Source: Codonopsis lanceolata (Eukaryota; Streptophyta; Magnoliopsida; Asterales; Campanulaceae). From it: 64,000 nucleotides of DNA. The position numbers and the translations under genes were made by a program. Below are positions 47,820 through 58,416 of this stretch, one piece after another (position 1 is the stretch's first letter; each line of letters begins with the position of its first letter). Under the pieces are notes generated by a model. That model ran no database searches, was not told the DNA's origin, and worked only from the letters and a program-made list of their open reading frames with translations. Location: contig CM028379.1 in NCBI GenBank assembly GCA_013146195.2, forward strand, positions 90,439,401 to 90,503,400, written 5' to 3'.

Positions 47820-48491
47820 CTAAATATGATGTTCTTCTATGCTCTGCACTCTATCATCCTCAAACCTCTGACCAAGTAGAAAGTGAGTAATAGACAGATA
47901 AAAGCAGTTTTAGAAAAGACGGTGAGACCGAATCGTAAAGATTGGGAGTCAAAACTCAAAGATGCTCTTTGGGCATACCGCACTGCATATAAGACCCCAA
48001 TAGGAATGAGTCTCTATCGAATGATGTATGGCAAAGCTTGTCACTTTCCAGTTGAGATTGAACACAAGGCTTATTGGGTCGTTAAAGCTCTAAACTTTCA
48101 CTTAACTTTGGCTGGTGAAGAAAGACTTTGCCAGTTAAATGAATTAGAAGAGCATATGTTAAATTCGTATGAGAATGCTAAAACTTATAAAGAAAAGACC
48201 AAGAAATACCATTATATGGGATTAGCTAACAAGATGTTTCGTCAAGGATTAAAGGTACTTATTTTCAATTCTAGACTCAGATTATTTCCCGAAAAATTAA
48301 AATCGAGTGAGTCTGGTCCTTTCATTATAGTTCGAATTTATCCACATGGAGCGATTGATATTAAAAACCCAAAGACCAATGAAATATTCAAAGTTAATGG
48401 TCACCGACTCAAACCGTACCTTGAACCCATGTTAGTAGAGAGAACAATAGAACTCATTCGTCTCTCTGACAATGAACCTCCAAGAGATTAG
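47820..48491 (+). pseudogene. Ty3/gypsy integrase C-terminal part
   Basis: Reads KYDVLLCSALYHPQTSDQVE, then after a one-base frame change SNRQIKAVLEKTVR. DALWAYRTAYKTPIGMSLYR (about 47965), a C-terminal domain (SGPFIIVRIYPHGAIDIKN about 48310-48370) and NGHRLKPYLE follow before the stop at 48491. This is the Athila/Tat-type gypsy integrase end. YHPQT and the QNG-equivalent QVE carry part of the catalytic region, but the Asp residues upstream are not preserved. About 40 bases later comes the GTGGGAGGCAA signature that follows integrase in this group, directly cut by the LTR at 48548. Confidence 0.88.
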
Positions 48492-49410
48492 GTTTGCAGT
48501 TAGGTCGAGTCAAAGACGTAAAACAAGTGCGCTATGTGGGAGGCAATTGATCGATGTCTTATTTTAATTATTTTCCTTGCAAGTGGACAAGACTATTGGA
48601 GAATAGTTTTGGAAGCAAGGGTCGAACCCACAGAGACAAGAGATCACAGATAGTGCAATTTATTGATAGCAAATTATTAATCTAAGGGGGGGTTTTTATA
48701 TTTATTCTATTCTAAACTTATTATTATTATTCAGGTGTTTAACTAATTAGCAGCAATTACAGATAATGAAGATCGTATGGTGGATGGCAATCTAGGATTA
48801 GGGTTTCACTTGTATCTCCTCTATGCTTAATTTAAAATAATTATCATTCAATCTCTTGGGTTCGTTCACAAAATATAGATATAGACTGTTGAATTACTGG
48901 TTTAGCATCCATCCCCGAATAATTCATCCATTCTATATCCTAAGCACAAGAACATATAATCTAACTATCACTTAGATCATATATGGAACCTGGCCCTAAC
49001 TTACACTCTCGTGTATCGATAGGTCCAATTTATTGTGATGGTGAACCAGTGTACGACATATGCACATTGATCATGCAATTATCCGCACCTCTAGGCCTTT
49101 ATTATTTGCGATTACATTCATTTGTTCAAAGCGAAATAATATAGGGATTAATAAACACCATAATCAACAAGAATTGAATGAACATAAATATAAATTAACG
49201 CATAGATTCGATACAAGTTACCTCCCACCTCCTAGATTAATGATGATTTAGTTCATCCTTGAAGATGAACAACACATGGAGATGATAGAATTCATGAATC
49301 GATCTTCAATACTTGAAAATTACACAAACTAATTATGTTATACAACCTAAAATCTATTCTAAAGCTATTTCCAGCCGTTTCTAACCATCCTATGCTTTGG
49401 CTACCGGCCT

Positions 49411-49419
49411 CTATTTATA
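49411..49419 (-). promoter_or_regulatory. TATA box of the gypsy LTR
   Basis: TATAAATAG on the minus strand, downstream of the hairpin array, as in a U3 promoter. Confidence 0.7.
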
Positions 49420-49478
49420 CCAGGGAGTTGTATTACAATTGTATCTCTTGTGAAAACACGAAATTTGACATTCTAACT

Positions 49479-49579
49479 ACCTTGCGGTTGCAAGGTCTGG
49501 GACACCTTGCGTCCGCAAGGTCCTTTAAAAATCCGGGGTTTGAGTTCTCTTGTTTCTGTCCACCTTGCGACCGCAAGGT
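49479..49579. repeat. Three ACCTTGCG hairpins in the gypsy LTR
   Basis: Near-identical 18-bp palindromes at 49479-49496, 49504-49521 and 49562-49579. Arms are ACCTTGC and GCAAGGT; the four central bases differ (GGTT, GTCC, GACC). They lie 60-170 bp upstream of the TATA box. Confidence 0.95.
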
Positions 49580-49793
49580 TCCCAGCATGATTCTTCTTCT
49601 TTCTTCTTCAATTTCCACTCTGACCCCTTCTCGGATTTTGCACTTAAAAGCTTGATAATTTGCATATTTTCACTTAAAACCCTGAAACTCACAAAATCAT
49701 TAGAAAACGCATATCAGTAGCCAAAAGCCTCGTGAAATAGCATAATTTAAGTCATAGAAGTATAGGAAATCGACGTATAAAATACATCGATCA

Positions 49794-52152
49794 AATACCC
49801 CCAAACTTAAACTTTGCTCGTCCACGAGTAAACAATACTTATAAATACAAAAGCATTTAAAATACAAAAATAACGAAAATCTTTTTGGAGGATGACACTA
49901 TTTACACTCCTCTAGAAACCCACAAACTCAAGGACACTCTTTCGAGTGACTCGACTATGCAGATAAATACAAAAGCAATGAAAAATTAAACTAAACAATA
50001 AAATAAAATAAAAATCTTTTTGGCTTCAACCTCAAGTTATAATAGCATGGCATAACAAAGCAGTCTCAGTTCAATGCTCACCACGTATGTGCAGACTAAC
50101 TCACATAGAACCAATTACCATTTTCTTAAAATTGCTATTACTCTTAATTTCTCCGTGTGTGTGTGATCACCAGTCTTAGAGAATATCTTAACTAAAACAG
50201 TTTTATTAAGCTAAGCACCACATTCATACGAAAATCAGACTTTAATTAAAACCCATGCATTGTGAAGTATGAGATCTACCATCCAAACCCGGTCTATTAC
50301 AGAAAGAGAGGTCACCAAGGATTTCAAAAACTTATACATCCATCTCATGCACTTCTATGTATGACATACAATGCTCTCCTACCCCATTTACTTGTAATAG
50401 CTAAGATTATGCTAACACAGTGAGCTTTTGGCGAATAAGATGAACATGAAGTATTTGATCAATTCTATATGACTCACTTAGCAAAGAAAACATGCACAAG
50501 CATTGACAATAAGATCATTAGGTCTTTATTAGCTTGTAATGTAGGGCCAAGGTGATGGGGGATATGAAGGAAAGGAATTGGAATTCAAAGTGAGAGAGTA
50601 AGACTACCCTTTATCCCTCATACTTCCAAGCAAAAGGAAGTTTTCCCTATTTAGGCTAGGACCTGCAAAGACTACAAGTGGGGGGTGGTGCTTTTTGTTA
50701 CTTTTTAGTTTTCTTCTTTCTTCCCCCCCCCCCAAACTTGTTTTGGGCAATACATAATCTAAAAACATCTCATCATTTTTCTCAACAATATTTTTCTAAC
50801 ATATTTTCTTTTGAAAGCTATGCTTTCATTTGAATCTTCTTGCACTCTTCTTCTTCCGTTTCATTTTTCGTCGATCTATTTTTATTTTCTTTTCTTTTTC
50901 TATTATTTAAATTTTTTTTTCGACGACGGAAGGAAGAAGTCTTCAGAAAAAACTGCCTAACTGAAAAAAAAATGGTCCTCTATAATCAATTTCCCACCCA
51001 CATCCTACTCTCTCAAAGGGTAGGCTAAAAGTGTATAGGCTTTTAGGGTTAAGTTAATGTGGGTAATAGAAACGATGTCGAATGGGGGTTTTAATGTGTG
51101 CTTAGCACACTCCATTCTTTTTAATTAGGCTCAAAAGGGGACACTAGGAATATTTTTAGTAAAGGTTAGGGAATATTTAGGCTCAAACGATCCAACGATG
51201 GCCTAAGTCATTTCTTAATGTCAAATGCTCATGTAGTTTTTAAAGCAAGTAAGACACACAAAATCTCATATCAACTATGAGAATTGTGGGGTTGAATGTT
51301 TAGCATCACTGGATTTCACATAAGCATTCGCTAAGACATATGGTAGGGACAATCGAGACTAACATGCAGACACGGTTCGAAAGTGTGCTTGAGATATATA
51401 AATGAGAAAAATCCAAGGGATCTAACTATCATGCAATTGACCCTAAGATACAATTTAATGCAACAATTATGTTCGAATGGATATGCATCATATTCCTGTG
51501 CATATCTTGTTGGAATGAAGTAGGTGCTATAAACTTTATAAAACTATTTTAACTAATCAATAATTATGACTGGTGTATGTGCATGAAGAATTTGGAGAAA
51601 AGTAAAAGTTTTGCAAAATCAAGTAAATTCCAGAGAGATCTATGGATAAGCTATGTGGTTTATTGCATTAGCTCTTCATCGACTAGTACTACCACACCAA
51701 AAACTCGAGGATGGAATTTTTGAATAAAAATATATTCTTAATCTTTTTAAACTTTTAAGTTTTTTTTTATAAAGAAAATTGGAGATGTTGATGATGCAAT
51801 TGATGATGGATTCCCATAGCAGGAATCCACGAGCATCCAATATTATATTATTCTGGTCAAGGCAACATCTCCGAAAATAAGAAAAATTTAAAAACAAGAA
51901 AGGCGGGTGAGGAGAAGACACGATAGAGGGAAAAGAAAATTTTCCCCACCCTAAAAACGTAGCCCAACTCCACTCCTCCTTAGGCTAGGACCTGCTAAGA
52001 CTCTGAGCTTAGAATCCCCCCCCCCCCCAAAACTTAATTTCTATTTTGTCCTCAAAATTGAGGAATATATGAGAGGAATGATGGGGAAGGGCAAATATCA
52101 AAAGGACATAGCAGGCCCACCTAACGAAAGAGGGTGAAACTTGGGCCTCGAC
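49794..52152 (-). other. 3' non-coding body of gypsy element(s)
   Basis: No ORF with a domain. On the minus strand the motif AAGTTTGGGGG recurs with poly-G runs at 49794-49808, about 50727 and about 52018, each beside GGACAAA/GGACGAG-type sequence. GTCTTTGCAGGTCCTAGCC and GTCTTAGCAGGTCCTAGCC follow the last two. These look like repeated polypurine-tract regions of Tat/Athila-type 3' ends, perhaps from more than one element. Confidence 0.5.
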
Positions 52153-53216
52153 TCATGGTGAGTCGGGTGGAAATAACGAATGAGGACGAAACTTCGGGAT
52201 CGTGCTGTGGCGGCCATACAGTTGGAGACATTTTGTCCCACTGTTAAACCGGTGAATAATTGAGTGCCGTATTTGTGCCCGGCGACTCACCATATCAGTT
52301 TGGAGGACGGTTTCCTCCAACCTGTTGGAGATTTCCACCAACAGATCCATCTCCTCCTCTGAGGAACCCTCACTCACGGCTGCTGCTGGTGCTCAAACAA
52401 AATTGCCCTAGTGATATCGGGCACATCTCTTAGCCTCTCCGCGTGTCGAGGCCATCTCACTCCTGCGTCCTTACACAGTCCAGTAATCAAATGCGGGAAC
52501 GCGAACCCCGCATTTATGGTACCTCTAATAAGGGTAATTTGGCCGTTGATCAGGCGGCCAACATCACCGAACCCACCAGTCATGATGGTGTAGATCGGGG
52601 CAAAGATTCGCCTTAGCCCAAGTCACCGTGTGTTGGTGACTGGTGGGCATAAGGCGGGAGCAGATGAATTTGAACACGGGCTTGGCCGTGTTCAGCAGGA
52701 AGGACTCCTCCATGGTGCGTGGACCGTAAGGTGGGTTGCGGTTTTGGGTCCACACCACACCAGGAAGGGAGATGGTCGCATTGACCACCTCGACGGGGAC
52801 ATGGGAGTGAAGGTGGTGGCTATAGTCGTTGGCACCCTCCGCGAAGTTAGAGGTGACGTAGTCCATGTTAATGACTTGGGACTCGAAGCTAACTTCATTG
52901 CCCCTAACAAAAACTTCCTCTTCAACCCCACCGTCTATGCTAATGCGGCCATTGGCATAGAACTCGCGAACTAATAGGCACGATTGCCTTGTTCGGAGAC
53001 TCAGTCAAACTCCCCCACCTACGAGCCCTAAAATTATTTTGAAGGCCGAATTCTTCGTCCTTGAATCCCCTCTCGGGAATCAAGGACTTGGAGAGCCTTG
53101 CAACGTATCTCTCCGAGGCCTCAAAGGAAATAAAGCGGCAGGTGGTCATAGTTTTGTTCTTCCTCCTGAAAAGGGGGAGAAGAAGAGGCGCTAGTATTTC
53201 TACGCTTATGGGACAT
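52153..53216 (-). pseudogene. Gypsy-borne 'putative plant transposon protein' ORF
   Basis: Starts MSHKRRNTSASSSPPF at 53216. After a frame change it reads CRFISFEASERYVARLSKS, LIPERGF, then after another EFYANGRISIDGG and VRGNEVSFESQVIN (about 52890). A body follows (NPPYGPRTMEESFLLNTAK about 52720; MTGGFGDVGRLINGQITLIRG about 52560). The C-terminal helix is LLVEISNRLEETVLQ (about 52340). RF..EAERY, IPERGF, EFYAN and VRG..V.F are the hallmarks of the plant 'putative transposon protein' domain found in retrotransposon ORFs. At least three frame changes. Function of the family unknown. Confidence 0.75.
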
Positions 53217-54185
53217 TTTGTTTGAGCAAATAAAAATTTAAACAATTAAAATATTACTATTTTTTAAAAATTTAGAATTAAAAATTAAAATTATTTCCTA
53301 AAGTATGCAAAATTTATTCTACGTAAAGTTTCTAACACCCTAACATGCAAATATAATTGTACGTCAAAAATGAAAGAGGGTTAGGATTACTTGGTTTACA
53401 GCTTTAGGGAGGAGAGTCGCCGAGTTCAAGCTTCCTTGTCGGCAAAAATGGTGTCTCCTTTGCTTCAATCTTCAAAATGAATTGAAATGGGGGATGAAAG
53501 TGGAGGGTGGAAGTTGAAGAGTTTGAAGGAGGTGAAGGAATTCTTGTAGAATGGCCGGAATTTGGAAGGATTCTTGAGGATTTCGTCGGATCTTGGAGGA
53601 AGGACGGTTGATGCACTGCCTTGCTTGAAGGTGGAAGATTTTCTGGTGATCTGCTTGAAGAACCCGGTAGTTTCTTTTATAAAAACACCTTGCGGTCGCA
53701 AGGTGGCTTTTACCTTGCGTCCGCAAGGTCGGCAGTGATGATGGCTCCGATTCCCCACGTACTGCATGATGCGTTTCACGAAATCCGTATTTATGGAGAC
53801 CTTGCGGTCGCAAGGCCCTGAGCACCTTGTGTCCGCAAGGTGGGCAGATTCTGCTTCTCTTGTTTCCTTTTCCTATTTTTCAACAGTTTAACATTTAAGT
53901 CCCTCCGTTACGTTTCGTCACTTTCCTGCATTATAAAAACTCTACAAAAACTCTAAACTACAAATATTAGCAACATATAAATACAACATTAAGACGCTTT
54001 CTCTCCCAAACTTGAATTTTGGCATATTTTAATTTCAAAATTAAATGTCCAAAATTAAATTTAACGGAGAACAACATATTTAAATTAACTACAAAAGCAA
54101 TAAAAATTCAAATAGTAGGTTGCCTCCCACTTAGCGCCTTTGTTACCTGTAATGCCAACGAAAAGTCGTTGCATACAGAAGTCTT
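53217..54185 (-). other. Leader/LTR-like region upstream of the gypsy ORF
   Basis: The minus strand contains a TAAGTGGGAGGCAACC signature (54117-54133), which follows integrase in this gypsy group. Then come a purine tract-like AAGTTTGGGAGAG (about 54000), a hairpin array (53687-53841), a TATA-like TTTATAAAAG (about 53675) and a long leader to the ATG at 53216. It is probably an LTR followed by the 5' leader. LTR ends were not fixed. Confidence 0.5.
53687..53841. repeat. Four ACCTTGCG hairpins, second array
   Basis: 18-bp palindromes at 53687-53704, 53712-53729, 53799-53816 and 53824-53841. Arms are the same as in the array at 49479, with centres GGTC, GTCC, GGTC and GTCC (one arm of the last is imperfect). 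They form two pairs with 25-bp spacing. Confidence 0.95.
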
Positions 54186-54189
54186 AGCA

Positions 54190-54836
54190 CCAAAACTAGT
54201 CATCTTCATCACTGAATTGAGCAGGTGGGTATAAGACTTTGTTCCCCATGTATATTTATTGAACAAATCCAAGTTCTCAACTATACTCAAAACACTCATA
54301 TCAATACTAGTATTAGGTGATGCACCCCTCAGCACATACTCTCAAACAAGTGCAAGACCAATCTTCAGCTTATCATCTATGTCAGTTACCTCTCTAAATA
54401 TTTGCCTTACCTGCTCAGGCTTCACTGTTTTTTCTCTCAGTCCAGGAATATATTTCTCTACTAGTTCCTTGGTAGCAGGGATTTCAGGGGCATAATCTTC
54501 CAATAATCCAGGTTTTAAACCTGTGATTAAGGTGTAGTCCGAAAAAGAAAATCTAATTTTTTACCACCTATACAGAACCATAGTTCATTTTTATTGTTTG
54601 TAGGTGACTCAATCCTAAAAAGTGCCAAAACATGAATGAGCACATTGCTCTTATTAATATTTTTTCTCATCATATACAATTTACCAAAAGTTGATTTCCT
54701 GAATATGGTTTTGTGTGCACGATCTAATGCTTTATGTACCTCATCTAATATTAACAAATTGCATCTTGTAGTAACCTTGCATTTGTACCAGTCATCCTGT
54801 GAAACAATATATGTCATCTGTAATAGAAATATAAAT
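54190..54836 (-). pseudogene. DUF1985-domain fragment (transposon-derived)
   Basis: Minus strand reads LDEVHKALDRAHKTIFRKST, FGKLYMMRKNINKSNVLIHV, NELWFCIGGKKLDFLFR, then in another frame ITGLKPGLLEDYAPEIPATK, VKPEQVRQIFREVTD, LRGASPNTSIDMSVLSIVEN and KYTWGTKSYTHLLNSVMKM. A conserved [VI]GG...F.[FIL]R...ITGL block is typical of plant DUF1985, a domain of transposon-associated proteins often fused to Ulp1-like proteases. An acceptor-like TTCTATTACAG precedes the first Met (about 54817). The C-terminal protease is absent; gypsy sequence starts at about 54185. Confidence 0.65.
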
Positions 54837-56040
54837 TAAATATTAAAAAAAGAACTATAATATACGACTATTAAAACAAGGTTTACTTCCATGGTTGATT
54901 CAAGTGATCATATGAAATTACACATGATTTACTCACAGGGTTGATTCATATATCAGGTTATAAAACACATGATTTTCTAACCTTAAACAAAAACTCAAGT
55001 ACATGGTTTACTGACATGATTTATTGATGAACAGATGCATTCAAGAGAAAATCAAATCTTTTTTGTCTTAACAAACCAACTACATGGCAAACTGATAAAC
55101 AAAAACATAAACCTGGACATAGAAATAAAATTCAATTTTGGACAATTGTTCATGTTTATTTCAATTGATCATATGAAATTATATATGATTTACTGACATG
55201 GTTTATTAATAAACCAAATGCATTAAAGAGAAAATAAAATCATTTTTGCCTTAACAGACCAACTACATGGCAAACTGATAAACAGAAATAAGAACATGAA
55301 CATAGCAATACAATTCAATATAACAAGTATTCGTGTTTATTTCAAGTCGTCATATTCATTTCAAATGTTTTAAAAGTTGGGGTCGTAAAAAATGATCGAC
55401 CATAACTACAACACTAAAACCCTAAGCGAAAAAGCAATGTGAGGTTTACCTGGTTCTGAATTGATGGTCACCAACGAGTTAGAGTTTCGAATAATTGAGA
55501 GCTCTTGAGTTTTTAATCGAAATCAAATGATTTATTAATGGTCGTTGTTGAGAAGATATAGGTCGACAATGCTCTGTTATGCCATAATGAAATGAACTAA
55601 GTGTCTTTTCACTTTCACTCGTGTTATATATGTATTTTTTTCTCAGCCAGTGTATATCGTGATCGTCAAGTGGTCTATCTAATAAACCACTGTATATGTA
55701 ATTAAAAAATATTATTGCTCAAAATTTATTCATGATCAACTAGTCGACTACTTGATGACCAAGGTTGACCAGCATATGTGCCAAAGACCATTTCGTCAGA
55801 TCCCTTTTTTAACTAGCCAAAGACTATAAATATTTATCGATCGGATCAAATAACCATATTTAACCGATCCCAGCTCACAGAATCTTACAAATCGGCCTAA
55901 AAGTAAGACCTGTTGTTATTTACGGACCTGTCCTAATGGGGTCCACAGCACCAACACAGGCCCACGCCAGCTCGTTGACTCAAGTCAGACCCATTTCGTT
56001 AGTAGATCTCTTTGACTCCTGTTCAAATTTTCATTCCATC
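54837..56040. other. No gene
   Basis: AT-rich. ACATGGCAAACTGATAAACA-type phrases recur at about 55080 and 55265, together with TGATCATATGAAATTA at about 54905 and 55163, an old duplication of roughly 200 bp. The 3' part (about 55900-56040) is the upstream flank of the host gene at 56419. Confidence 0.5.
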
Positions 56041-56418
56041 ATCTCCCCCACAACACAAGAGCTTCCGGAATAGCAATCATCATCTTCAAAAAGCTTGTAT
56101 GAACTCTTGATTTCTCTCCTCCCTCTACATTCACATATACGTACATTCATATACATGATGCTTGATTTAATTTCAAATTCCAATTATTTTTCATTAATCT
56201 AAAAGTCTAATTTCAAAAATTTGCTACAACCCACTCCCTGATTTGCCTTTGAATTTGATATTTGGTTTGATTTAGAGAACATATACAGGAAATTAACACT
56301 CTCGTTCATTCAAAATCTGCTACATTTTCCCGGTGACTTGTTTAATTACTTCACTGACATTTTAGGTTTCACTGGGTTTGGAAGGATTTAGCAAGATCAG
56401 GATTTGGGGTTATCAATT
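56041..56418 (+). promoter_or_regulatory. 5' untranslated region with probable leader intron
   Basis: A CT-rich leader (about 56041-56096) is followed by GTATGA at 56097 and an acceptor TTTTAG ending 56365. The 269-bp intron lies wholly before the ATG. Inferred from splice consensus only. Confidence 0.5.
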
Positions 56419-57255
56419 ATGGATGTGCATTTGAAGAATTTATTTACAAGATTTCAAGAACAATTTGGGTCTGGCCCTGGGCTTGGTCCTGGATCCGGAA
56501 CTTGTCTTTTGAAGGTGGAAGGAATTGCCCCCTCTTTTATCAAGTCCATTTATAGAGCTGCTGCTGCTCTGTATAGGACTGATCCATGGAAGCGATTGCG
56601 TCCAGAGCATCTTTTTGGTATAAGGGTTGGGAAAAATTTGGATTGGTCCAGTAAAAAACAGCCTTTCCCTTGTATTCAGTTCCTAGGTGGGGATGGTGGA
56701 GATTTGGGGTTTTATATGTTTAAATCAGAAAATGATGCCAAAAGAATGATGGGCTCTAGAGAGACTATTCGGGTTCCAAATGTTGAGATTTTGAGGGTGA
56801 CTTATGAGGTAGTCTCGTTAATGTTTCCTTCTCATAGGAAAATGATCAAGTCTCTGTCTTTAGAAGTTTCGGGCACTGATCGGTATCCTGTTATTGATGT
56901 TGCTCGTTGCAGTTCATCTGGTGAGCTTCAGTTTAGAAATCCCACAATTGAAGAGCTTAGATTTGTGTATGGTGTCATGAGAGGCATATCTTTATTGCAC
57001 CCTTTGCTTCAGCAAGACTATAATTGTGGTCCAAAGTGGTCAAGAATAATATACTTTGAGCCATTTATTGAAACTGTTGATATCCAATGGCCTCCGGAAC
57101 TGGCCAAGGGTAGTAATCTTGTTGCAGTTACGGTTTCGCACCCTCCTGGTCAGGGGTATGTCGAAAAAGTCAGTTCAAGTGCTGGCTCAGCACCAACCAA
57201 ACATGCAGAATGGGGGAGGGAGGAGACATTTCTGGATGAAGCTGTACAAGCATAA
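56419..57255 (+). CDS. Plant MYND-family-like protein, N-terminal half only
   Basis: Single exon, 278 aa, from MDVHLKNLFTRFQEQFGSGP to a TAA; this ATG fits the start I expect for the family. Conserved-looking blocks include LRPEHLFGIRVGKNLDW, FLGGDGGDLGFYMFKSENDA, SLMFPSHRKMIKSLSLEVSG, PVIDVARCSSSGELQFRNP, KWSRIIYFEPFIETVDIQWP and VTVSHPPGQGY. From memory these match the N-terminal region of an uncharacterised plant family whose longer members end in a MYND zinc finger. Here the protein stops at EETFLDEAVQA, before any CxxC cluster. It is probably cytosolic; no signal peptide or membrane segment. It may be a short paralogue, or the 3' exons may have been lost. Function unknown. Confidence 0.75.
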   Translation: MDVHLKNLFTRFQEQFGSGPGLGPGSGTCLLKVEGIAPSFIKSIYRAAAALYRTDPWKRLRPEHLFGIRVGKNLDWSSKKQPFPCIQFLGGDGGDLGFYMFKSENDAKRMMGSRETIRVPNVEILRVTYEVVSLMFPSHRKMIKSLSLEVSGTDRYPVIDVARCSSSGELQFRNPTIEELRFVYGVMRGISLLHPLLQQDYNCGPKWSRIIYFEPFIETVDIQWPPELAKGSNLVAVTVSHPPGQGYVEKVSSSAGSAPTKHAEWGREETFLDEAVQA

Positions 57256-57809
57256 GAGCCCAATATTTTGGATTGAAGTTTATGAAGAATAGTCTAATTA
57301 TCAATTGTTGTGTAGTCCTATTCAAGTTGAGGTGAAGCCTTTGAGCTAATAACTCTGGCTTCCTGCCGTCTTCACAGATCAGTCTGGTACATCATGCAAA
57401 TTGCTGATAAGCCTCCAGCGTGCTGAACTGGATGTTACCCACTCCGTGATGCCAATTCCTTGACGTTCTCGGGTGAGGAATTATGTGCATTGTACAAGTC
57501 TCCAGCCTTGTGCTTGGAGAGAACACATATGTTTCGAAGTACCAAATAAGAGGTCTCCCTCCTTTTCATTTACTGGCTGTTTGTTATTTTTAATCAACTT
57601 GGCGAAAATTTTCTGTGTAAATCATAAGGTATTACAAACTACAGTCATTTGAAGTTTATTACAATCACTTTTAAAAACGTAATTTGTTTGGTTTAAACTT
57701 GTGTGTGTGCAGACATGTATATAGAAATTTATTTGTTCATTTTCATTAGAAACCATGGTTTGAGTTTTCAAGGCAATGCAAGTGTTTTTTTACACACTTG
57801 TTAGTTGTT
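57256..57809 (+). other. 3' flank of the MYND-like gene
   Basis: No MYND-type cysteine cluster is visible in any + frame here. Contains the probable 3' untranslated region. Confidence 0.5.
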
Positions 57810-57888
57810 ACAAGTCTTTAGATACACAAATACGAGATCTCGGGTTCAATCCCTTCCATAAAAAAAAAAAAAAACAAGTCTTTAGATA
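57810..57888 (+). mobile_element. Minimal tRNA-type SINE remnant, 49 bp
   Basis: The 15-bp sequence ACAAGTCTTTAGATA occurs exactly at 57810-57824 and 57874-57888. Between them are 49 bp: 35 bp containing GGGTTCAATCCC, which fits the pol III B box and tRNA T-arm, and then a poly-A run. Poly-A plus long target duplication means LINE-mediated retroposition, here of a strongly 5'-truncated tRNA-like RNA. Confidence 0.82.
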
Positions 57889-58416
57889 GAAATATCTTGT
57901 ATTGAGAAAATTCTACCCGTTGTTTTTTAAAAGTATTATGTGCAAGTATAGCTTTATTTAGAAAGGAGGTTAATCATGCCCCAAAATCCACTTTTTATGC
58001 TCCATTTCCTGTATTGAGGTATTGTACCTTGTGTTGTACATTGCAGAAAATATGATGTAGAGAGTGGATTTTGGGACGTAGTTAGTCACACCCATTTAGA
58101 AATGTTTTGTGTGGTTATTTAACTAAGCACTACTCCCTCCGTTTCAGGTAAAAGGTCATTTAGTAAGGTCTGTTTGATTTGACTTATTGATATGTGTTTA
58201 TGACTTAATGACTTATGACCGAAGACTAATGAAACTAGTATTGTTTAATTTCACTTTTTGATAGTGCTGATTAGCTGTCATAAGTTACTTTGTGTATTTA
58301 ATTAGTAAGTTGAAAATTTGTTGAATTAAAATATAAAGACTAAAAAAACATCATCATAAAAAGTGATTTACATTATTATTAGTAGTGTTATTATTATTGT
58401 TATTATTTTATTAATA
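57889..58416. other. No gene; MITE terminus
   Basis: CTCCCTCCGTTTCAGG at about 58133 is a MITE-type left end with no matching right end recognised. Confidence 0.5.

Larger units (their letters stand above)
48548..49793 (-). mobile_element. Ty3/gypsy 3' LTR with 10-bp inverted ends
   Basis: 1246 bp. The minus strand starts TGATCGATGT and ends ACATCGATCA, an exact 10-bp inverted pair. The complement of 49794-49808 (AAGTTTGGGGG before TATT) is the polypurine tract, so this is a 3' LTR whose body lies to the right. A TATA box, an array of hairpins and the U5-type phrase CTCTGTGGGTTCGACCCTTG (near 48640) are internal. It inserted immediately after GTGGGAGGCAAT of the + strand gypsy remnant. Confidence 0.88.

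Noticed and set aside
49411..53680. The two hairpin-bearing regions as 5' and 3' LTR of one element
   Set aside because: Apart from the hairpins and a TATA-like box the regions differ too much, and the second lacks the TGATCGATGT end.
49479..53841. CRISPR-like array
   Set aside because: Repeats are short palindromes with uneven spacing and no unique spacers of constant length, in a eukaryotic LTR.
57825..57873. A tRNA gene
   Set aside because: Only the T-arm/B-box part is present; no A box, anticodon arm or acceptor stem. Long target duplications and poly-A show retroposition.
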